Shown: positions 30,104 to 39,757 of the stretch, in pieces
How the letters are laid out: each line of letters starts with the position of its first letter
Position numbering within the stretch: the first letter of the stretch is position 1
The notes under the pieces: model-generated
What the model was told of the DNA's origin: nothing
Database searches by the model: none
The model's input: only the letters and a program-made list of their open reading frames with translations
NCBI GenBank assembly: GCA_036705565.1
Contig: JAUBUY010000006.1
Direction: 5' to 3' (one strand)
Length of the DNA stretch: 64,000 nucleotides
DNA from: Microcoleus sp036705565
GTDB lineage: Bacteria; Cyanobacteriota; Cyanobacteriia; Cyanobacteriales; Microcoleaceae
Translations under genes and position numbers: made by a program

Positions 30104-32734
30104 TTACACTAAAGTTAACACTCGATTGAGATCAGAAGTGTCGCCGTCAGAATACGCTTGCAGCAGAAGTTGCTTTAAATCTTCAATCAGCGGATAGCGG
30201 GGGTTCGCTCCGGTACACTGATCGTCAAAAGCGTGATCGGCCATTTCCTCAACGCGAGCAAAAAAGAAATCATCACTCATTCCCTGACTGGCGATCGCCT
30301 CCTGAATCGTGCTAGGAATATCTACCTCACGCTTCAGATCTTCCACCGCTGCGATCAACTTCTCCACTTTTTCATCTTCTGTATCCCCACCCAAATTCAG
30401 ATAGTCTGCAATTCGAGCATAACGCCACTTGCTGTTAGGATACTTGTTTTGAGAAAAAATGGCTTGTTTGAACGGAACATCCGTTGCATTGTAGCGAATT
30501 ACGTGAGAAATCATCAGCGCATTCGCTAAACCGTGAGGGACGTGGCAAGTTGCACCTAATTGGTGAGCCATTGAGTGACAAACCCCCAGAAAAGAGTTGG
30601 CAAATGCCATGCCGGCGATCGTAGCAGCATAATGTACTTTCTCCCGCGCTTTCGGATCGTTGGCACCATTTTTGTAAGCGCTGGGCAGGTATTTAAACAG
30701 CAAACGAATCGCTTCTAAAGCCAAACCATTTGTATACTCAGAAGCCAACACAGAAACATAAGCTTCTAAAGCGTGGGTTAGCGCATCAATGCCGCCGTAA
30801 GCAGTCAGTTTCCGGGGCATATTCAGCGTAAGTTCTGGATCGACGATCGCCATACTCGGAGTCAGAGCATAATCTGCCAGCGGATACTTAATCCCCGATC
30901 GTTCATCCGTAACAACCGCAAAAGGCGTGACTTCCGAACCCGTTCCCGAAGTAGTTGGAATTGCCACCATAATTGCCTTTGAACCCAAAGGCGGCAGTTC
31001 GTATACCCGCTTGCGGATATCCATAAACCGCATCGCCAATCCTTCAAACTCAATTTCTGGATGCTCATACATCAGCCACATTACTTTAGCAGCATCCATC
31101 GGCGAGCCACCACCAAAAGCAATAATCACATCTGGATGGAAACTATTGCAGATTTCTAAACCTTTGCGAACAGTAGCCAGCGAAGGATCGGGTTCCACAT
31201 CGTAAAATGTGTAGTGATCGATGCCGATTTCTTCCAAACTCTCTGTGACTTCCTTAGTCAATCCCAATTCAAACAATGGTTTATCCGTCACAATCAAAGC
31301 ACGTTTCTTACCTGCAAGATCCCTCAAAGCTACAGGAAGACAACCCGACTTAAAATAAATCTTGGGAGGAATGCGGAACCAGAGCATATTCTCGCGTCGC
31401 TCTGCTACGGTTTTGATATTGAGCAGGTGATGGGGTGTCACGTTGACAGAAATCGAATTATCGCCCCAGCTACCGCAACCGAGGGTAAGGGAGGGATCGA
31501 GGCGGAAATTGTACAAATCGCCGATCGCACCTTGAGAAGAAGGCGTATTAATCAGCACCCGCGAAGTCTCTAATTTGCTTTCAAAATAACGAATGTGTTC
31601 CTGATTGTGGGGGGCGGTGTAGAGTACAGAAGTATGTCCGTGTCCGCCAAAAATTATCAGCGCTTCAGCTTTGTCTACTGCTTCAGTAAAGTCCTTGGCG
31701 CGGTACATGGCGAGAATCGGCGAAAGTTTTTCACAAGCAAAGGGTTCTTCTTTACCTATCGTATCCACTTCTCCAATCAAAACCCTGATGTTTGACGGCA
31801 CTACAAAACCCGCAATCTGCGCCACCTTTTGCACCGATTGTCCGACTATTTCGGCATTCAATCGACCATCAATTAAGATTACCCGCCGCACTTTTTCTCG
31901 TTCTTCAGCATTCAGGAAATAAGCACCGCGCTTGATAAATTCCAGTTGCACGGCATCGTACACCTCATCCACAACAACTACCGATTGTTCCGAAGCACAA
32001 ATCGTGCCGTTGTCGAAAGTTTTGCTGAGCAAAATTGAGCTGACAGCCATTTGGATGTGAGCGGTTTCATCGATGATGGCGGGAGTATTTCCAGCGCCGA
32101 CACCGAGGGAGGGATGTCCTGAAGAGTAGGCAGCTTTTACCATTCCCGGCCCGCCAGTTGCCAAAATTAGTTTGATATCGGGGTGCTGCATCAAAGCTTG
32201 GGAAAGTGGCACAGTTGGCTCATCAATCCACCCAATAATATCCGGTGGTGCGCCGGCTGCTACAGCAGCATCGAGGAGGATTTTTGCCGCCGCAGCCGTG
32301 CAGGATTTGGCGCGGGGATGGGGCGAAAATATAATGCCATTTCTCGTCTTGAGCACGATTAATGACTTAAAGATGGTGGTGGAAGTCGGGTTAGTTACAG
32401 GAACGATTCCCGCTAGCAATCCCACTGGTTCGGCAATGCGTTCGTAGCCAAAATGCCGATCGGACTCGATGATACCACAAGTCTTGTCGTTTTTATATTT
32501 GTTGTAAATCATTTCCGAGGCAAAATGATTTTTGATTGCCTTATCTTCGATGACTCCCATTCCCGATTCTTTGACTGCTGCTTTGGCTAAGGGAATGCGG
32601 GCGGCATTAGCGGCTAAAGCTACTTGCTTGAATATGCGATCGACTTGTTCTTGAGTGTAGGTGGCAAACTCAGCTTGGGCTGCTTTTACTTTTTGAATTA
32701 GGACTTCTAATTCTTCTAAATTGGTAACTTTCAT
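30104..32734 (-). CDS. adhE: Bifunctional acetaldehyde-CoA / alcohol dehydrogenase AdhE
   Basis: AdhE reduces acetyl-CoA to acetaldehyde and then ethanol, reoxidising two NADH during fermentation. The 876 residues contain an N-terminal CoA-acylating aldehyde dehydrogenase (catalytic Cys246 in FDNGTICASEQS). The C-terminal iron-dependent alcohol dehydrogenase (from about 450) has GGGSPMDAAKVMW, PTTSGTGSEVTPFAV, YGGIDALTHALEAYVS and the metal-binding CHSMAHQLGATCHVPHGLANA. The full length and all motifs suggest activity, probably as filamentous spirosomes. It lies 124 bases downstream of pflA on the same strand and is likely co-regulated with the pfl genes under anoxia. Confidence 0.97.
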   Translation of the reverse strand: MKVTNLEELEVLIQKVKAAQAEFATYTQEQVDRIFKQVALAANAARIPLAKAAVKESGMGVIEDKAIKNHFASEMIYNKYKNDKTCGIIESDRHFGYERIAEPVGLLAGIVPVTNPTSTTIFKSLIVLKTRNGIIFSPHPRAKSCTAAAAKILLDAAVAAGAPPDIIGWIDEPTVPLSQALMQHPDIKLILATGGPGMVKAAYSSGHPSLGVGAGNTPAIIDETAHIQMAVSSILLSKTFDNGTICASEQSVVVVDEVYDAVQLEFIKRGAYFLNAEEREKVRRVILIDGRLNAEIVGQSVQKVAQIAGFVVPSNIRVLIGEVDTIGKEEPFACEKLSPILAMYRAKDFTEAVDKAEALIIFGGHGHTSVLYTAPHNQEHIRYFESKLETSRVLINTPSSQGAIGDLYNFRLDPSLTLGCGSWGDNSISVNVTPHHLLNIKTVAERRENMLWFRIPPKIYFKSGCLPVALRDLAGKKRALIVTDKPLFELGLTKEVTESLEEIGIDHYTFYDVEPDPSLATVRKGLEICNSFHPDVIIAFGGGSPMDAAKVMWLMYEHPEIEFEGLAMRFMDIRKRVYELPPLGSKAIMVAIPTTSGTGSEVTPFAVVTDERSGIKYPLADYALTPSMAIVDPELTLNMPRKLTAYGGIDALTHALEAYVSVLASEYTNGLALEAIRLLFKYLPSAYKNGANDPKAREKVHYAATIAGMAFANSFLGVCHSMAHQLGATCHVPHGLANALMISHVIRYNATDVPFKQAIFSQNKYPNSKWRYARIADYLNLGGDTEDEKVEKLIAAVEDLKREVDIPSTIQEAIASQGMSDDFFFARVEEMADHAFDDQCTGANPRYPLIEDLKQLLLQAYSDGDTSDLNRVLTLV

Positions 32735-32858
32735 GTGATTTTTCGTGATGTGGATTTCGGAAAAATTATTGCCTCAATCTTTGATTGGTAGGGAACCTGC
32801 AGATCGACGCAGATAATTTCAAGATTGTGGGTGACTTGTGAACGTGGCCTTTTAATTA

Positions 32859-33599
32859 TTATATACCGCTAGCTCCGATCGCATTGACCCCGCGACTGCG
32901 AAAAATATCAACTGTTTGTTGCACGAGTTCCGGTGAAGCTGGAGGTGTATCCTTGAGTTCGTAATCCAATTTTAATTGCTCCCATTTGTATTCTCCCATT
33001 TTATGAAATGGTAATACTTCGACTTTTTCCACATTGTTCAGATTGGCAATAAACTCCGCTAATTTTTCTACGTTTTCGATGTGATCGGTGAGGTGAGGAA
33101 CTAGAACGAAGCGAATCCACGTCGGTTTGCCAATTTCGCTGAGATATTTGGCCATTGCTAAAGTAGGCTCGATGGAAACATTGGTGACTTTGTAATAGAG
33201 TTCGGGAATGTAGGATTTGATGTCCAACAAAACCAGATCGGTCATTTCCAGAACCGGTTTAGCAACGTCTAAAACACAGAAGCCTGATGTGTCCAGCGCT
33301 GTATGCAAACCCATTTGATGACAGCGGGTAAAGATTTCTTTGACAAAATCCGGCTGCATCAATGGTTCGCCGCCGCTGACGGTAACGCCTCCTTTCCGTA
33401 GGTAGGATTTACATTTTATAATTTGCTCGATTAAATAATCGACGGTTACTTCTTTACCATCGTGGGAATTGCGACAGTCGGGATTGTGACAGTACAGACA
33501 GCGTAACGGACAGCCTTGGGTGAAGACGATAAACCGGATTCCGGGGCCGTCTACTGTACCAAATGTTTCGATTGAGTGAATGCGACCAATTCCAGACAT
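32859..33599 (-). CDS. pflA: Pyruvate formate-lyase-activating enzyme PflA
   Basis: PflA is a radical SAM enzyme that installs the glycyl radical on PflB. The 4Fe-4S motif is C30-PLR-C34-LY-C37, followed by HNPDCR. Other PflA features are MSGIGRIHSIETFGTVDGPGIRFIVFTQGC, GGVTVSGGEPLMQPDF, LDTSGFCVLD and LVLLDIKSYIPELYYKVTN. At 246 residues it is full length. It sits between pflB (492 bases upstream, with repeat elements in the gap) and adhE (124 bases downstream). Confidence 0.97.
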   Translation of the reverse strand: MSGIGRIHSIETFGTVDGPGIRFIVFTQGCPLRCLYCHNPDCRNSHDGKEVTVDYLIEQIIKCKSYLRKGGVTVSGGEPLMQPDFVKEIFTRCHQMGLHTALDTSGFCVLDVAKPVLEMTDLVLLDIKSYIPELYYKVTNVSIEPTLAMAKYLSEIGKPTWIRFVLVPHLTDHIENVEKLAEFIANLNNVEKVEVLPFHKMGEYKWEQLKLDYELKDTPPASPELVQQTVDIFRSRGVNAIGASGI

Positions 33600-33641
33600 T
33601 TAATTTGCTGTTTGTTGGTAAGGATTTTGAGAGTAGGGATG

Positions 33642-33747
33642 ATATCAATTCCGGTTGCATTGGAATGATTAAACCGCAGAGTACGCAGAGAACGCAGAGG
33701 AAGAGAAGAGAGAGATGAATACAGGACGATGCTAACGGATTTGAGAT
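33642..33747 (+). mobile_element. MITE with ATATCAAWTCCG ends, intact copy
   Basis: 106 bp from ATATCAATTCCGG to CGGATTTGAGAT, with interior AACCGCAGAGTACGCAGAG and GATGAATACAGG. It matches the outer element at 6324-6593 and the copy at 62295-62400. Confidence 0.75.
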
Positions 33748-33812
33748 GAGGGAATCTCGGTGTTAACTTAAGCCGGGAAACTTGCGGATTGTTCGTTTGG
33801 TTGCTGAGGCTC

Positions 33813-33950
33813 GATCCCCCTAAATCCCCCTTAAAAAGGGGAGTAGGGGTTGACTTTGAGAAGTGGACGGTTCCCCTTGAATCCCCAGATAGTCTGGGGA
33901 ATTCAAGAATACTCTTGTTCCCCCCTTCTTAAGGGGGGTTAGGGGGGATC
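33813..33950. repeat. Long palindromic GATCCCCC element
   Basis: GATCCCCCTAAATCCCCC and TTAAAAAGGGG are mirrored by CCCCCCTTCTTAAGGGGGG and TTAGGGGGGATC, with an inner GGGGATTCAAG/CTTGAATCCCC-type hairpin. It lies between pflB and pflA and may affect pflA expression. A relative is at 49058-49140. Confidence 0.8.
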
Positions 33951-34091
33951 TGGCCTCATGGTTTAACAGCGAAACTAGACGAAAAAAGACTTATGCAGAA
34001 CCAATTATGTAGGCGCTTCTTGAGTCCCCCTCAGCTCGGACTTCGTTTGACTCTTGAGCGGTTTCAATCGCCGAGTTTTTTCTGCTGGGAT

Positions 34092-36320
34092 TTAGACGCG
34101 TTCGTGGAAAGTCCGTTTAATCACATCTAATTGCTGTTCGCGGGTAAGTTTGATGAAATTAACCGCATAACCGGAGACGCGAATTGTTAGCTGGGGATAG
34201 TTTTCTGGATGTTCCATCGCATCTAGTAATGTTTGCCGATCGAGGGCGTTAACATTGATGTGATGGCCGCCATCGTGGAAGTAACCGTCTATAAGACTAA
34301 CTAGGTTGTTAGTCCGATCGCTCTCCATTCTGCCCAAGGCTTGCGGTAGAATCGAAAAAGTATTCGATATGCCATCTTGACAATCACTGTAAGGCAGTTT
34401 GGCTACAGAAGATAAGGATGCGATCGCCCCACAGGAATCTCGGCCGTGCATCGGGTTAGCACCGGGAGCAAAGGGTTCGCCGGCTTTACGTCCGTCGGGA
34501 GTGCTACCAGTTTTTTTGCCGTAAACTACGTTAGAGGTAATTGTGAGTACCGATTGAGTCGCTACAGCGCCGCGGTAGGTTTTGTGCTGGCGAATTTCGT
34601 TCATGAAGCTTTGCACAAGTTCGATGGCTATACTGTCTACGCGATCGTCATTATTGCCATATTTGGGATATTCTCCTTCGATCGAGTAATCCACTGCCAA
34701 ACCTTGCTCGTTGCGAATCACCTTAACTTTAGCGTTTTTAATCGCCGACAGGGAGTCCGCCACCACCGACAATCCGGCAATTCCGCAGGCCATTGTCCGG
34801 TAAACATCGCGATCGTGCAGTGCCATTTCCAGGCGTTCGTAGCAGTATTTGTCGTGCATATAGTGAATGACATTCAACGTATTGATATACGTTTTTGCCA
34901 ACCACGCCATCATGTCGCGGAACCTGGCTCTTACCTCGTCATAATCGAGATATTCGGTAGTAATCGGTGGGAACTGCGGCGCGATTTGGTCGCCGGACTT
35001 CTCATCTTTACCGCCGTTAATCGCATAGAGCAAAGTCTTAGCTAAGTTAACTCGCGCGCCGAAAAACTGCATTTGCTTGCCAATTCGCATGGCGGAAACA
35101 CAACAGGCGATCGCGTAATCATCGCCGTATTGAGGACGCATCAAATCGTCGTTTTCGTACTGAATAGAACTTGTGTCGCTGGATACCTTCGCACAGAATT
35201 CTTTGAAGTTTTCCGGCAAGTTTTCCGACCACAAAACGGTGAGATTTGGTTCGGGTGCAGTACCGAGGTTTGACAGGGTGTGCAAGAATCGGAAACTGTT
35301 ACGAGTTACCAATGTTCTACCGTCATCGCTGATACCGCCGATCGCCTCTGTTACCCAAGTTGGATCGCCAGAAAACAGAGCGTTATAGTCGGGAGTTCGC
35401 AAAAACCGCACCATGCGGAGTTTCATTACAAAATGGTCGATCAGTTCTTGCAATTCCACTTCGGAACTCGCGCCACTTTGTAAATCGCGCTCGAAATAAA
35501 TGTCTAAAAACGTCGATACGCGGCCGAGAGACATCGCTGCCCCGTTTTGTTCTTTCACTGCTCCCAAGTAGCCAAAATACAGCCACTGGACAGCTTCTCG
35601 TGCATTTGCTGCCGGACGGCTAATATCAAAGCCGTAGCTAGCAGCCATTTCTTTTAACTCAAACAATGCCCGAATTTGCTCGGATAACTCTTCGCGCAAG
35701 CGAATTGTTCCCTCGTCCATCGCGTCTAGTTCGAGTGATTCTTGCTGTGTTTTTTTATCCTCAATTAGGCGATCGACACCGTACAAAGCAACGCGCCGAT
35801 AGTCACCAATTATCCGCCCGCGTCCGTAGGCATCTGGCAAACCTGTGATGATACCCGAACGTCTCGCCAGACGCATCGAGCGCGTGTAAGCATCGAATAC
35901 ACCATCGTTATGAGTTTTGCGATATTTCGTAAATATTTCTTCAGTTTGCGGGTCGAGCTGATAGCCGTAAGCTTCTAAACCGGCCTTGACAACGCGAATC
36001 CCGCCCAAGGGCATAATCGCGCGTTTCAAAGGTCGATCTGTTTGCAAACCTACTATTTGTTCTAAGTCGCGATCGATGTATCCTGCTGCATGAGCCGTGA
36101 TCGATGTGGGAACTTTTGTATCAACATCCAATACACCTTTTTCGCGCTCTTGCTTCATTAATTCCAGAACTTTTTGCCAAAGTTGCTGGGTTTTTTCGGT
36201 TGGTGCTGTGAGAAATTCTGCATTCCCTTCGTAGGGGGTGTAATTCTTTTGGATGAAGTCTCTGACGTTGACTTCGTTTGTCCAGTTGCCTTCAGTAAAG
36301 CCGTGCCATTCTGCAAACAT
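34092..36320 (-). CDS. pflB: Formate C-acetyltransferase (pyruvate formate-lyase) PflB
   Basis: PflB splits pyruvate with CoA into formate and acetyl-CoA without redox change, under anoxia. The 742 residues include the active-site cysteine pair in YAIACCVSAMRIGKQMQFFGARVN and the conserved CGIAGLSVVADSLSAIKNAKV. The C-terminal glycyl-radical loop is LTIRVSGYAVNFIKLTREQQLDVI. The start MFAEWHGFTEGNWTNEVNVRDFIQKNYTPY matches the E. coli-type N-terminus. It is the first gene of the pflB-pflA-adhE set and is divergent from the acetyl-CoA synthetase/GNAT gene. Confidence 0.97.
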   Translation of the reverse strand: MFAEWHGFTEGNWTNEVNVRDFIQKNYTPYEGNAEFLTAPTEKTQQLWQKVLELMKQEREKGVLDVDTKVPTSITAHAAGYIDRDLEQIVGLQTDRPLKRAIMPLGGIRVVKAGLEAYGYQLDPQTEEIFTKYRKTHNDGVFDAYTRSMRLARRSGIITGLPDAYGRGRIIGDYRRVALYGVDRLIEDKKTQQESLELDAMDEGTIRLREELSEQIRALFELKEMAASYGFDISRPAANAREAVQWLYFGYLGAVKEQNGAAMSLGRVSTFLDIYFERDLQSGASSEVELQELIDHFVMKLRMVRFLRTPDYNALFSGDPTWVTEAIGGISDDGRTLVTRNSFRFLHTLSNLGTAPEPNLTVLWSENLPENFKEFCAKVSSDTSSIQYENDDLMRPQYGDDYAIACCVSAMRIGKQMQFFGARVNLAKTLLYAINGGKDEKSGDQIAPQFPPITTEYLDYDEVRARFRDMMAWLAKTYINTLNVIHYMHDKYCYERLEMALHDRDVYRTMACGIAGLSVVADSLSAIKNAKVKVIRNEQGLAVDYSIEGEYPKYGNNDDRVDSIAIELVQSFMNEIRQHKTYRGAVATQSVLTITSNVVYGKKTGSTPDGRKAGEPFAPGANPMHGRDSCGAIASLSSVAKLPYSDCQDGISNTFSILPQALGRMESDRTNNLVSLIDGYFHDGGHHINVNALDRQTLLDAMEHPENYPQLTIRVSGYAVNFIKLTREQQLDVIKRTFHERV

Positions 36321-36437
36321 AGCTTGCTTTCACCTCAATTTTTTATTAGCGATCGATCTTTTTTGCTTCGACCACTATATCTAGTATATATTTAATTTCA
36401 ATATTTTAAATACCCGGTTCGCTATTTGTTACAAAAG

Positions 36438-36603
36438 TTGACTTGCTAATTTGGTGGGAAGAATTAAGATAGATAGTAGGCAGAACCTCCTCGTGAATTG
36501 TTGAGGAAGCTCTGACCAAAGGGGTTCCCGAACTAACACTTAGACAACCCAAATGTTGTTTAAGGGCGGGCGTGTCGGAAACGGGCAATGAGATTTTTTT
36601 TTT
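36438..36603 (+). ncRNA. Candidate structured RNA or leader attenuator
   Basis: On the plus strand a TTGACT box (36438-36443) precedes several potential stems: CAGA/TCTG with inner CCTC/GAGG (36481-36514), GGG-GTT-CCC, ACAAC/GTTGT, and TGTCG-GAAA-CGGGCA with a GNRA loop. The segment ends in a run of 10 T (36594-36603). It lies 131 bases before the acetyl-CoA synthetase/GNAT start, so it may be a separate sRNA or a terminated leader. No known RNA family was recognised; the fold was done by eye. Confidence 0.35.
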
Positions 36604-36734
36604 CAGGAACCGCAAACACCCGAAGAAGATGAAGAAAAAGCAGAAAAAAAGCAGAAAAAGAGTTCGGATTTGATTCGGTGATAGTTATCGAAAGCAGAGC
36701 AATATTAATTGCTGATTAATTGAAGTAGGGTACT

Positions 36735-39470
36735 ATGCAGATAAATTCAATGAATCAAAGCACTGCGAGCGATCGGGCTCACGATATTTGGAAAGAACAG
36801 CGTCATCCGCTCGATCGGATTTTTCGGCCTCGCTCCGTGGCTGTAATCGGCGCAACAGAGAGAGAAGGAAGCGTTGGACGAACTCTCCTGTGGAACTTGA
36901 TTCGGAATCCGTTTGGCGGCACAGTTTTTCCAGTGAATCCGCAGCGCCACAGCGTCTTGGGGCTCAAGTCTTATCCTGACATTGCTAGCGTCCCGGAAGT
37001 AGTGGATCTGGCGGTGATTGCTACGCCGGCTGCTGGGGTGCCGCAAGTGATCCGCGAATGTATCGCTGCTGGGGTGAAAGGAGCAATTATTGTTTCTGCA
37101 GGCTTTAAAGAGATTGGTGCGGCTGGGGAGGCTTTAGAACAGCAAGTTCTCGCCCAAGCGCGTCTGGGCGGAATGCGGATTATCGGCCCAAATTGCCTCG
37201 GTGTGATGAATCCTGTGGTTGGGCTCAATGCTACTTTTGCAGGTACGATCGCCCGTCCGGGTAATGTCGCTTTCATCAGTCAAAGCGGCGCCCTCTGTAC
37301 TTCGATTCTCGACTGGAGTTTGGGGGAAAATGTCGGTTTTAGCGCCTTTGTATCGATCGGCTCTATGCTCGATGTCGGTTGGGGCGATCTGATCGAGTAT
37401 TTCGGGGACGATCCCCATACTCACAGTATCGTTTTGTACATGGAATCTATGGGTGATGCTCGTTCGTTCCTGTCCGCCGCCCGCCCAGTGGCGATCGACA
37501 AACCGATCATCATTCTCAAGGTAGGACGTACCGCCGCCGCCGCCCAAGCCGCCGCTTCCCATACGGGAGCTTTGACCGGCAGCGATGACGTGCTTAACGC
37601 TGCTTTCCGCCGCTGTGGCACGTTGCGCGTACATACGATTTCCGATTTGTTCGACATGGCAGAAATTCTGGCCAAGCAACCGCGACCGCAGGGCAACCGC
37701 CTATCGATCGTCACCAATGCCGGAGGCCCAGGGGCGATCGCCACTGATGCCTTAATTAGCGACGGCGGTGCCCTGGCAGATTTGGCACCGGAGACGCTGC
37801 AGCGACTTGATGAGTTTTTGCCACCTCAGTGGAGTCATCACAACCCGATCGATATTTTGGGCGATGCTAGTAGCGATCTTTACGCCAAAACTTTAGAAGT
37901 TGTCGCTCCCGATCCCAATAGTGACGGATTGCTGGTCATCCTGACGCCACAAGCGATGACAAATCCCACCCAAACCGCAGAAAAACTTAAGTCTTACAGC
38001 AAACTCGGAAAGCCCTTATTAGCAAGCTGGATGGGCGGTGTGGAAGTGTCAGCGGGAACGCAAATTCTCAATCAGGCAAATATTCCGACTTTCCCTTATC
38101 CCGATACCGCCGTCAGGTTATTCAACTATATGTGGCGGTACACATACAACCTGCGCGCTATCTACGAAACGCCATCTCTCCCCGCTGATTGCGAACTCGA
38201 TACTTCCGGGTGTGCTACTGCTGCGAAGATTTTGACTGCCGCCCGTCAAAACAATCGCACTCTATTAACCGAGTACGAATCAAAACAGTTGCTAGCAGCT
38301 TACGGGATTCCCACCGTAGCGACAGAAATTGCAGCGAGTGCGGCCGAAGCTGTGGAAATTGCCGAGATCCTCGGTTATCCAGTGGTGCTAAAACTCCATT
38401 CTGAGACGATTACTCACAAAACCGATGTGGGGGGCGTCCAACTAAATTTAGGCGATGCTAAGGCTGTAATTAGTGCCTTTGAGGCGATCGCCCAGCGGGT
38501 ACGGGCGATCGATCCTGCAGCGTTTCTTGGCGTAACCGTGCAGGCGATGGTGCATTTGGAAGGCTATGAACTAATTTTGGGTAGCAGTATTGACCCACAA
38601 TTTGGGCCGGTGATGCTGTTTGGTTCCGGCGGACAATTAGTGGAAGTCTTTCAAGATCGATCGCTCGCACTTCCGCCTTTAAATACCACCTTAGCGCGGC
38701 GGATGATGGAGCAAACTCGCATCTATAAAGCTTTGCAAGGAGTGCGCGGCAGATCGGCAATTGACCTGGTACAACTCGAACAGTTATTAGTTCGTTTCAG
38801 TCAACTGATTGTAGAGCAACCTCAAATTGCCGAGATTGATATTAATCCGCTGTTGGTTTCTCCTGAAGGTGCGATCGCTCTTGATGCCCGTGTTGTTCTG
38901 CAAACAACGGAAAACCCCATTTCAACGGCGATTCGCCCCTATCCTACGCAATACGTTCAAAAATGGTCAACGGAGGGCGATCGTCCCATCACCATCCGTC
39001 CGATTCGCCCAGAAGATGAGCCGCTGATGGTGCTCTTCCACAAAGAACTTTCCGAAGAGAGCGTGTATTTGCGCTACGCTCACATGGTAAAGTTAAAGCA
39101 CCGCATTGCTCACGAACGTTTGACCCGGATTTGTTTTATTGACTACGATCGCGAAATGGTGTTAGTAGCCGATCGTCCAGACCCGGAAACCTCAGCACAC
39201 CGGATTTTGGGAATAGCGCGTCTGAGCAAACTCCACGGCACAAACCAAGCCGAATTTGCCCTCATCGTTAGCGATAGCTATCAGCAGCGCGGTTTGGGAA
39301 CAGAATTATTGAGGCGGATGTTGCAAATTGGTCAGGAAGAGAAATTAGAGGCGATCGTTGGCTACATTCTTAATAGCAACTACAAGATGCAGAGCCTCTG
39401 TAAAAAACTAGGATTTGAACTCCACCCAGACCGAGACGAAGGAATGTTGAAAGCTGTTTTTGTCTGCTAA
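36735..39470 (+). CDS. ADP-forming acyl/acetyl-CoA synthetase fused to GNAT acetyltransferase
   Basis: The 911 residues hold several domains. A CoA-binding/ligase part comes first (FRPRSVAVIGATEREGSVGRTLLWNL, VDLAVIATPAAGVPQVI, GPNCLGVMNP, ISQSGALCTSILDW). The phosphohistidine-type loop AAASHTGALTGSD follows. An ATP-grasp domain (about 500-715; LLAAYGIPTVATEIAASAAEAVEIAEILGYPVVLKLHS, ITHKTDVGGVQLNL) is next. The GNAT domain is C-terminal (about 740-905; RPIRPEDEPLMVLFHKELSEESVYLRYAHMV, QQRGLGTELLRRMLQIG). In the family such proteins either make acetate plus ATP from acetyl-CoA or act as acyl-CoA-regulated lysine acetyltransferases (Pat/PatZ type). The histidine loop is present, so ligase activity is possible. 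Divergence from pflB links it to fermentation. Confidence 0.92.
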   Translation: MQINSMNQSTASDRAHDIWKEQRHPLDRIFRPRSVAVIGATEREGSVGRTLLWNLIRNPFGGTVFPVNPQRHSVLGLKSYPDIASVPEVVDLAVIATPAAGVPQVIRECIAAGVKGAIIVSAGFKEIGAAGEALEQQVLAQARLGGMRIIGPNCLGVMNPVVGLNATFAGTIARPGNVAFISQSGALCTSILDWSLGENVGFSAFVSIGSMLDVGWGDLIEYFGDDPHTHSIVLYMESMGDARSFLSAARPVAIDKPIIILKVGRTAAAAQAAASHTGALTGSDDVLNAAFRRCGTLRVHTISDLFDMAEILAKQPRPQGNRLSIVTNAGGPGAIATDALISDGGALADLAPETLQRLDEFLPPQWSHHNPIDILGDASSDLYAKTLEVVAPDPNSDGLLVILTPQAMTNPTQTAEKLKSYSKLGKPLLASWMGGVEVSAGTQILNQANIPTFPYPDTAVRLFNYMWRYTYNLRAIYETPSLPADCELDTSGCATAAKILTAARQNNRTLLTEYESKQLLAAYGIPTVATEIAASAAEAVEIAEILGYPVVLKLHSETITHKTDVGGVQLNLGDAKAVISAFEAIAQRVRAIDPAAFLGVTVQAMVHLEGYELILGSSIDPQFGPVMLFGSGGQLVEVFQDRSLALPPLNTTLARRMMEQTRIYKALQGVRGRSAIDLVQLEQLLVRFSQLIVEQPQIAEIDINPLLVSPEGAIALDARVVLQTTENPISTAIRPYPTQYVQKWSTEGDRPITIRPIRPEDEPLMVLFHKELSEESVYLRYAHMVKLKHRIAHERLTRICFIDYDREMVLVADRPDPETSAHRILGIARLSKLHGTNQAEFALIVSDSYQQRGLGTELLRRMLQIGQEEKLEAIVGYILNSNYKMQSLCKKLGFELHPDRDEGMLKAVFVC

Positions 39471-39598
39471 GCTGTGGAGCATTTAAACCACTAACGAGGC
39501 TTGTATGGTGCGTCAGGAGTGAACACTTACGCGCTTATGCGGGAAACACTTCTGTACGCTGGGCACCCTACAATCGTCTTTTAAATGCCGAACAGCTT

Positions 39599-39729
39599 AG
39601 GAATGAGAATTAAATAACTTCCACTCTTGAAAGTGGGATGGGCCTAAGAGCCCGTCCAAAAAGGACGGGCTCTTAGGCCCATCCCACAATAACAATTAAA
39701 ATTGTAAGTTATTTAATTCGCGATCCTTA
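39599..39729. mobile_element. MITE-like element with TTAAATAACTT inverted ends
   Basis: The ends GGAATGAGAATTAAATAACTT and AAGTTATTTAATTCGCGATCC form inverted repeats. The interior has a perfect 24-bp palindrome (TGGGATGGGCCTAAGAGC... at 39634-39686). A shorter-cored copy is at 63550-63651. Confidence 0.8.
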
Positions 39730-39757
39730 ATAGCAAGTGTGGTTAAACTGATATCTT

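Noticed and set aside
34446..35045. Long plus-strand ORF opposite pflB (199 codons)
   Set aside because: It is antisense to a highly conserved gene and its composition reflects the complementary codons; many similar shadows occur opposite adhE, purL and the synthetase.
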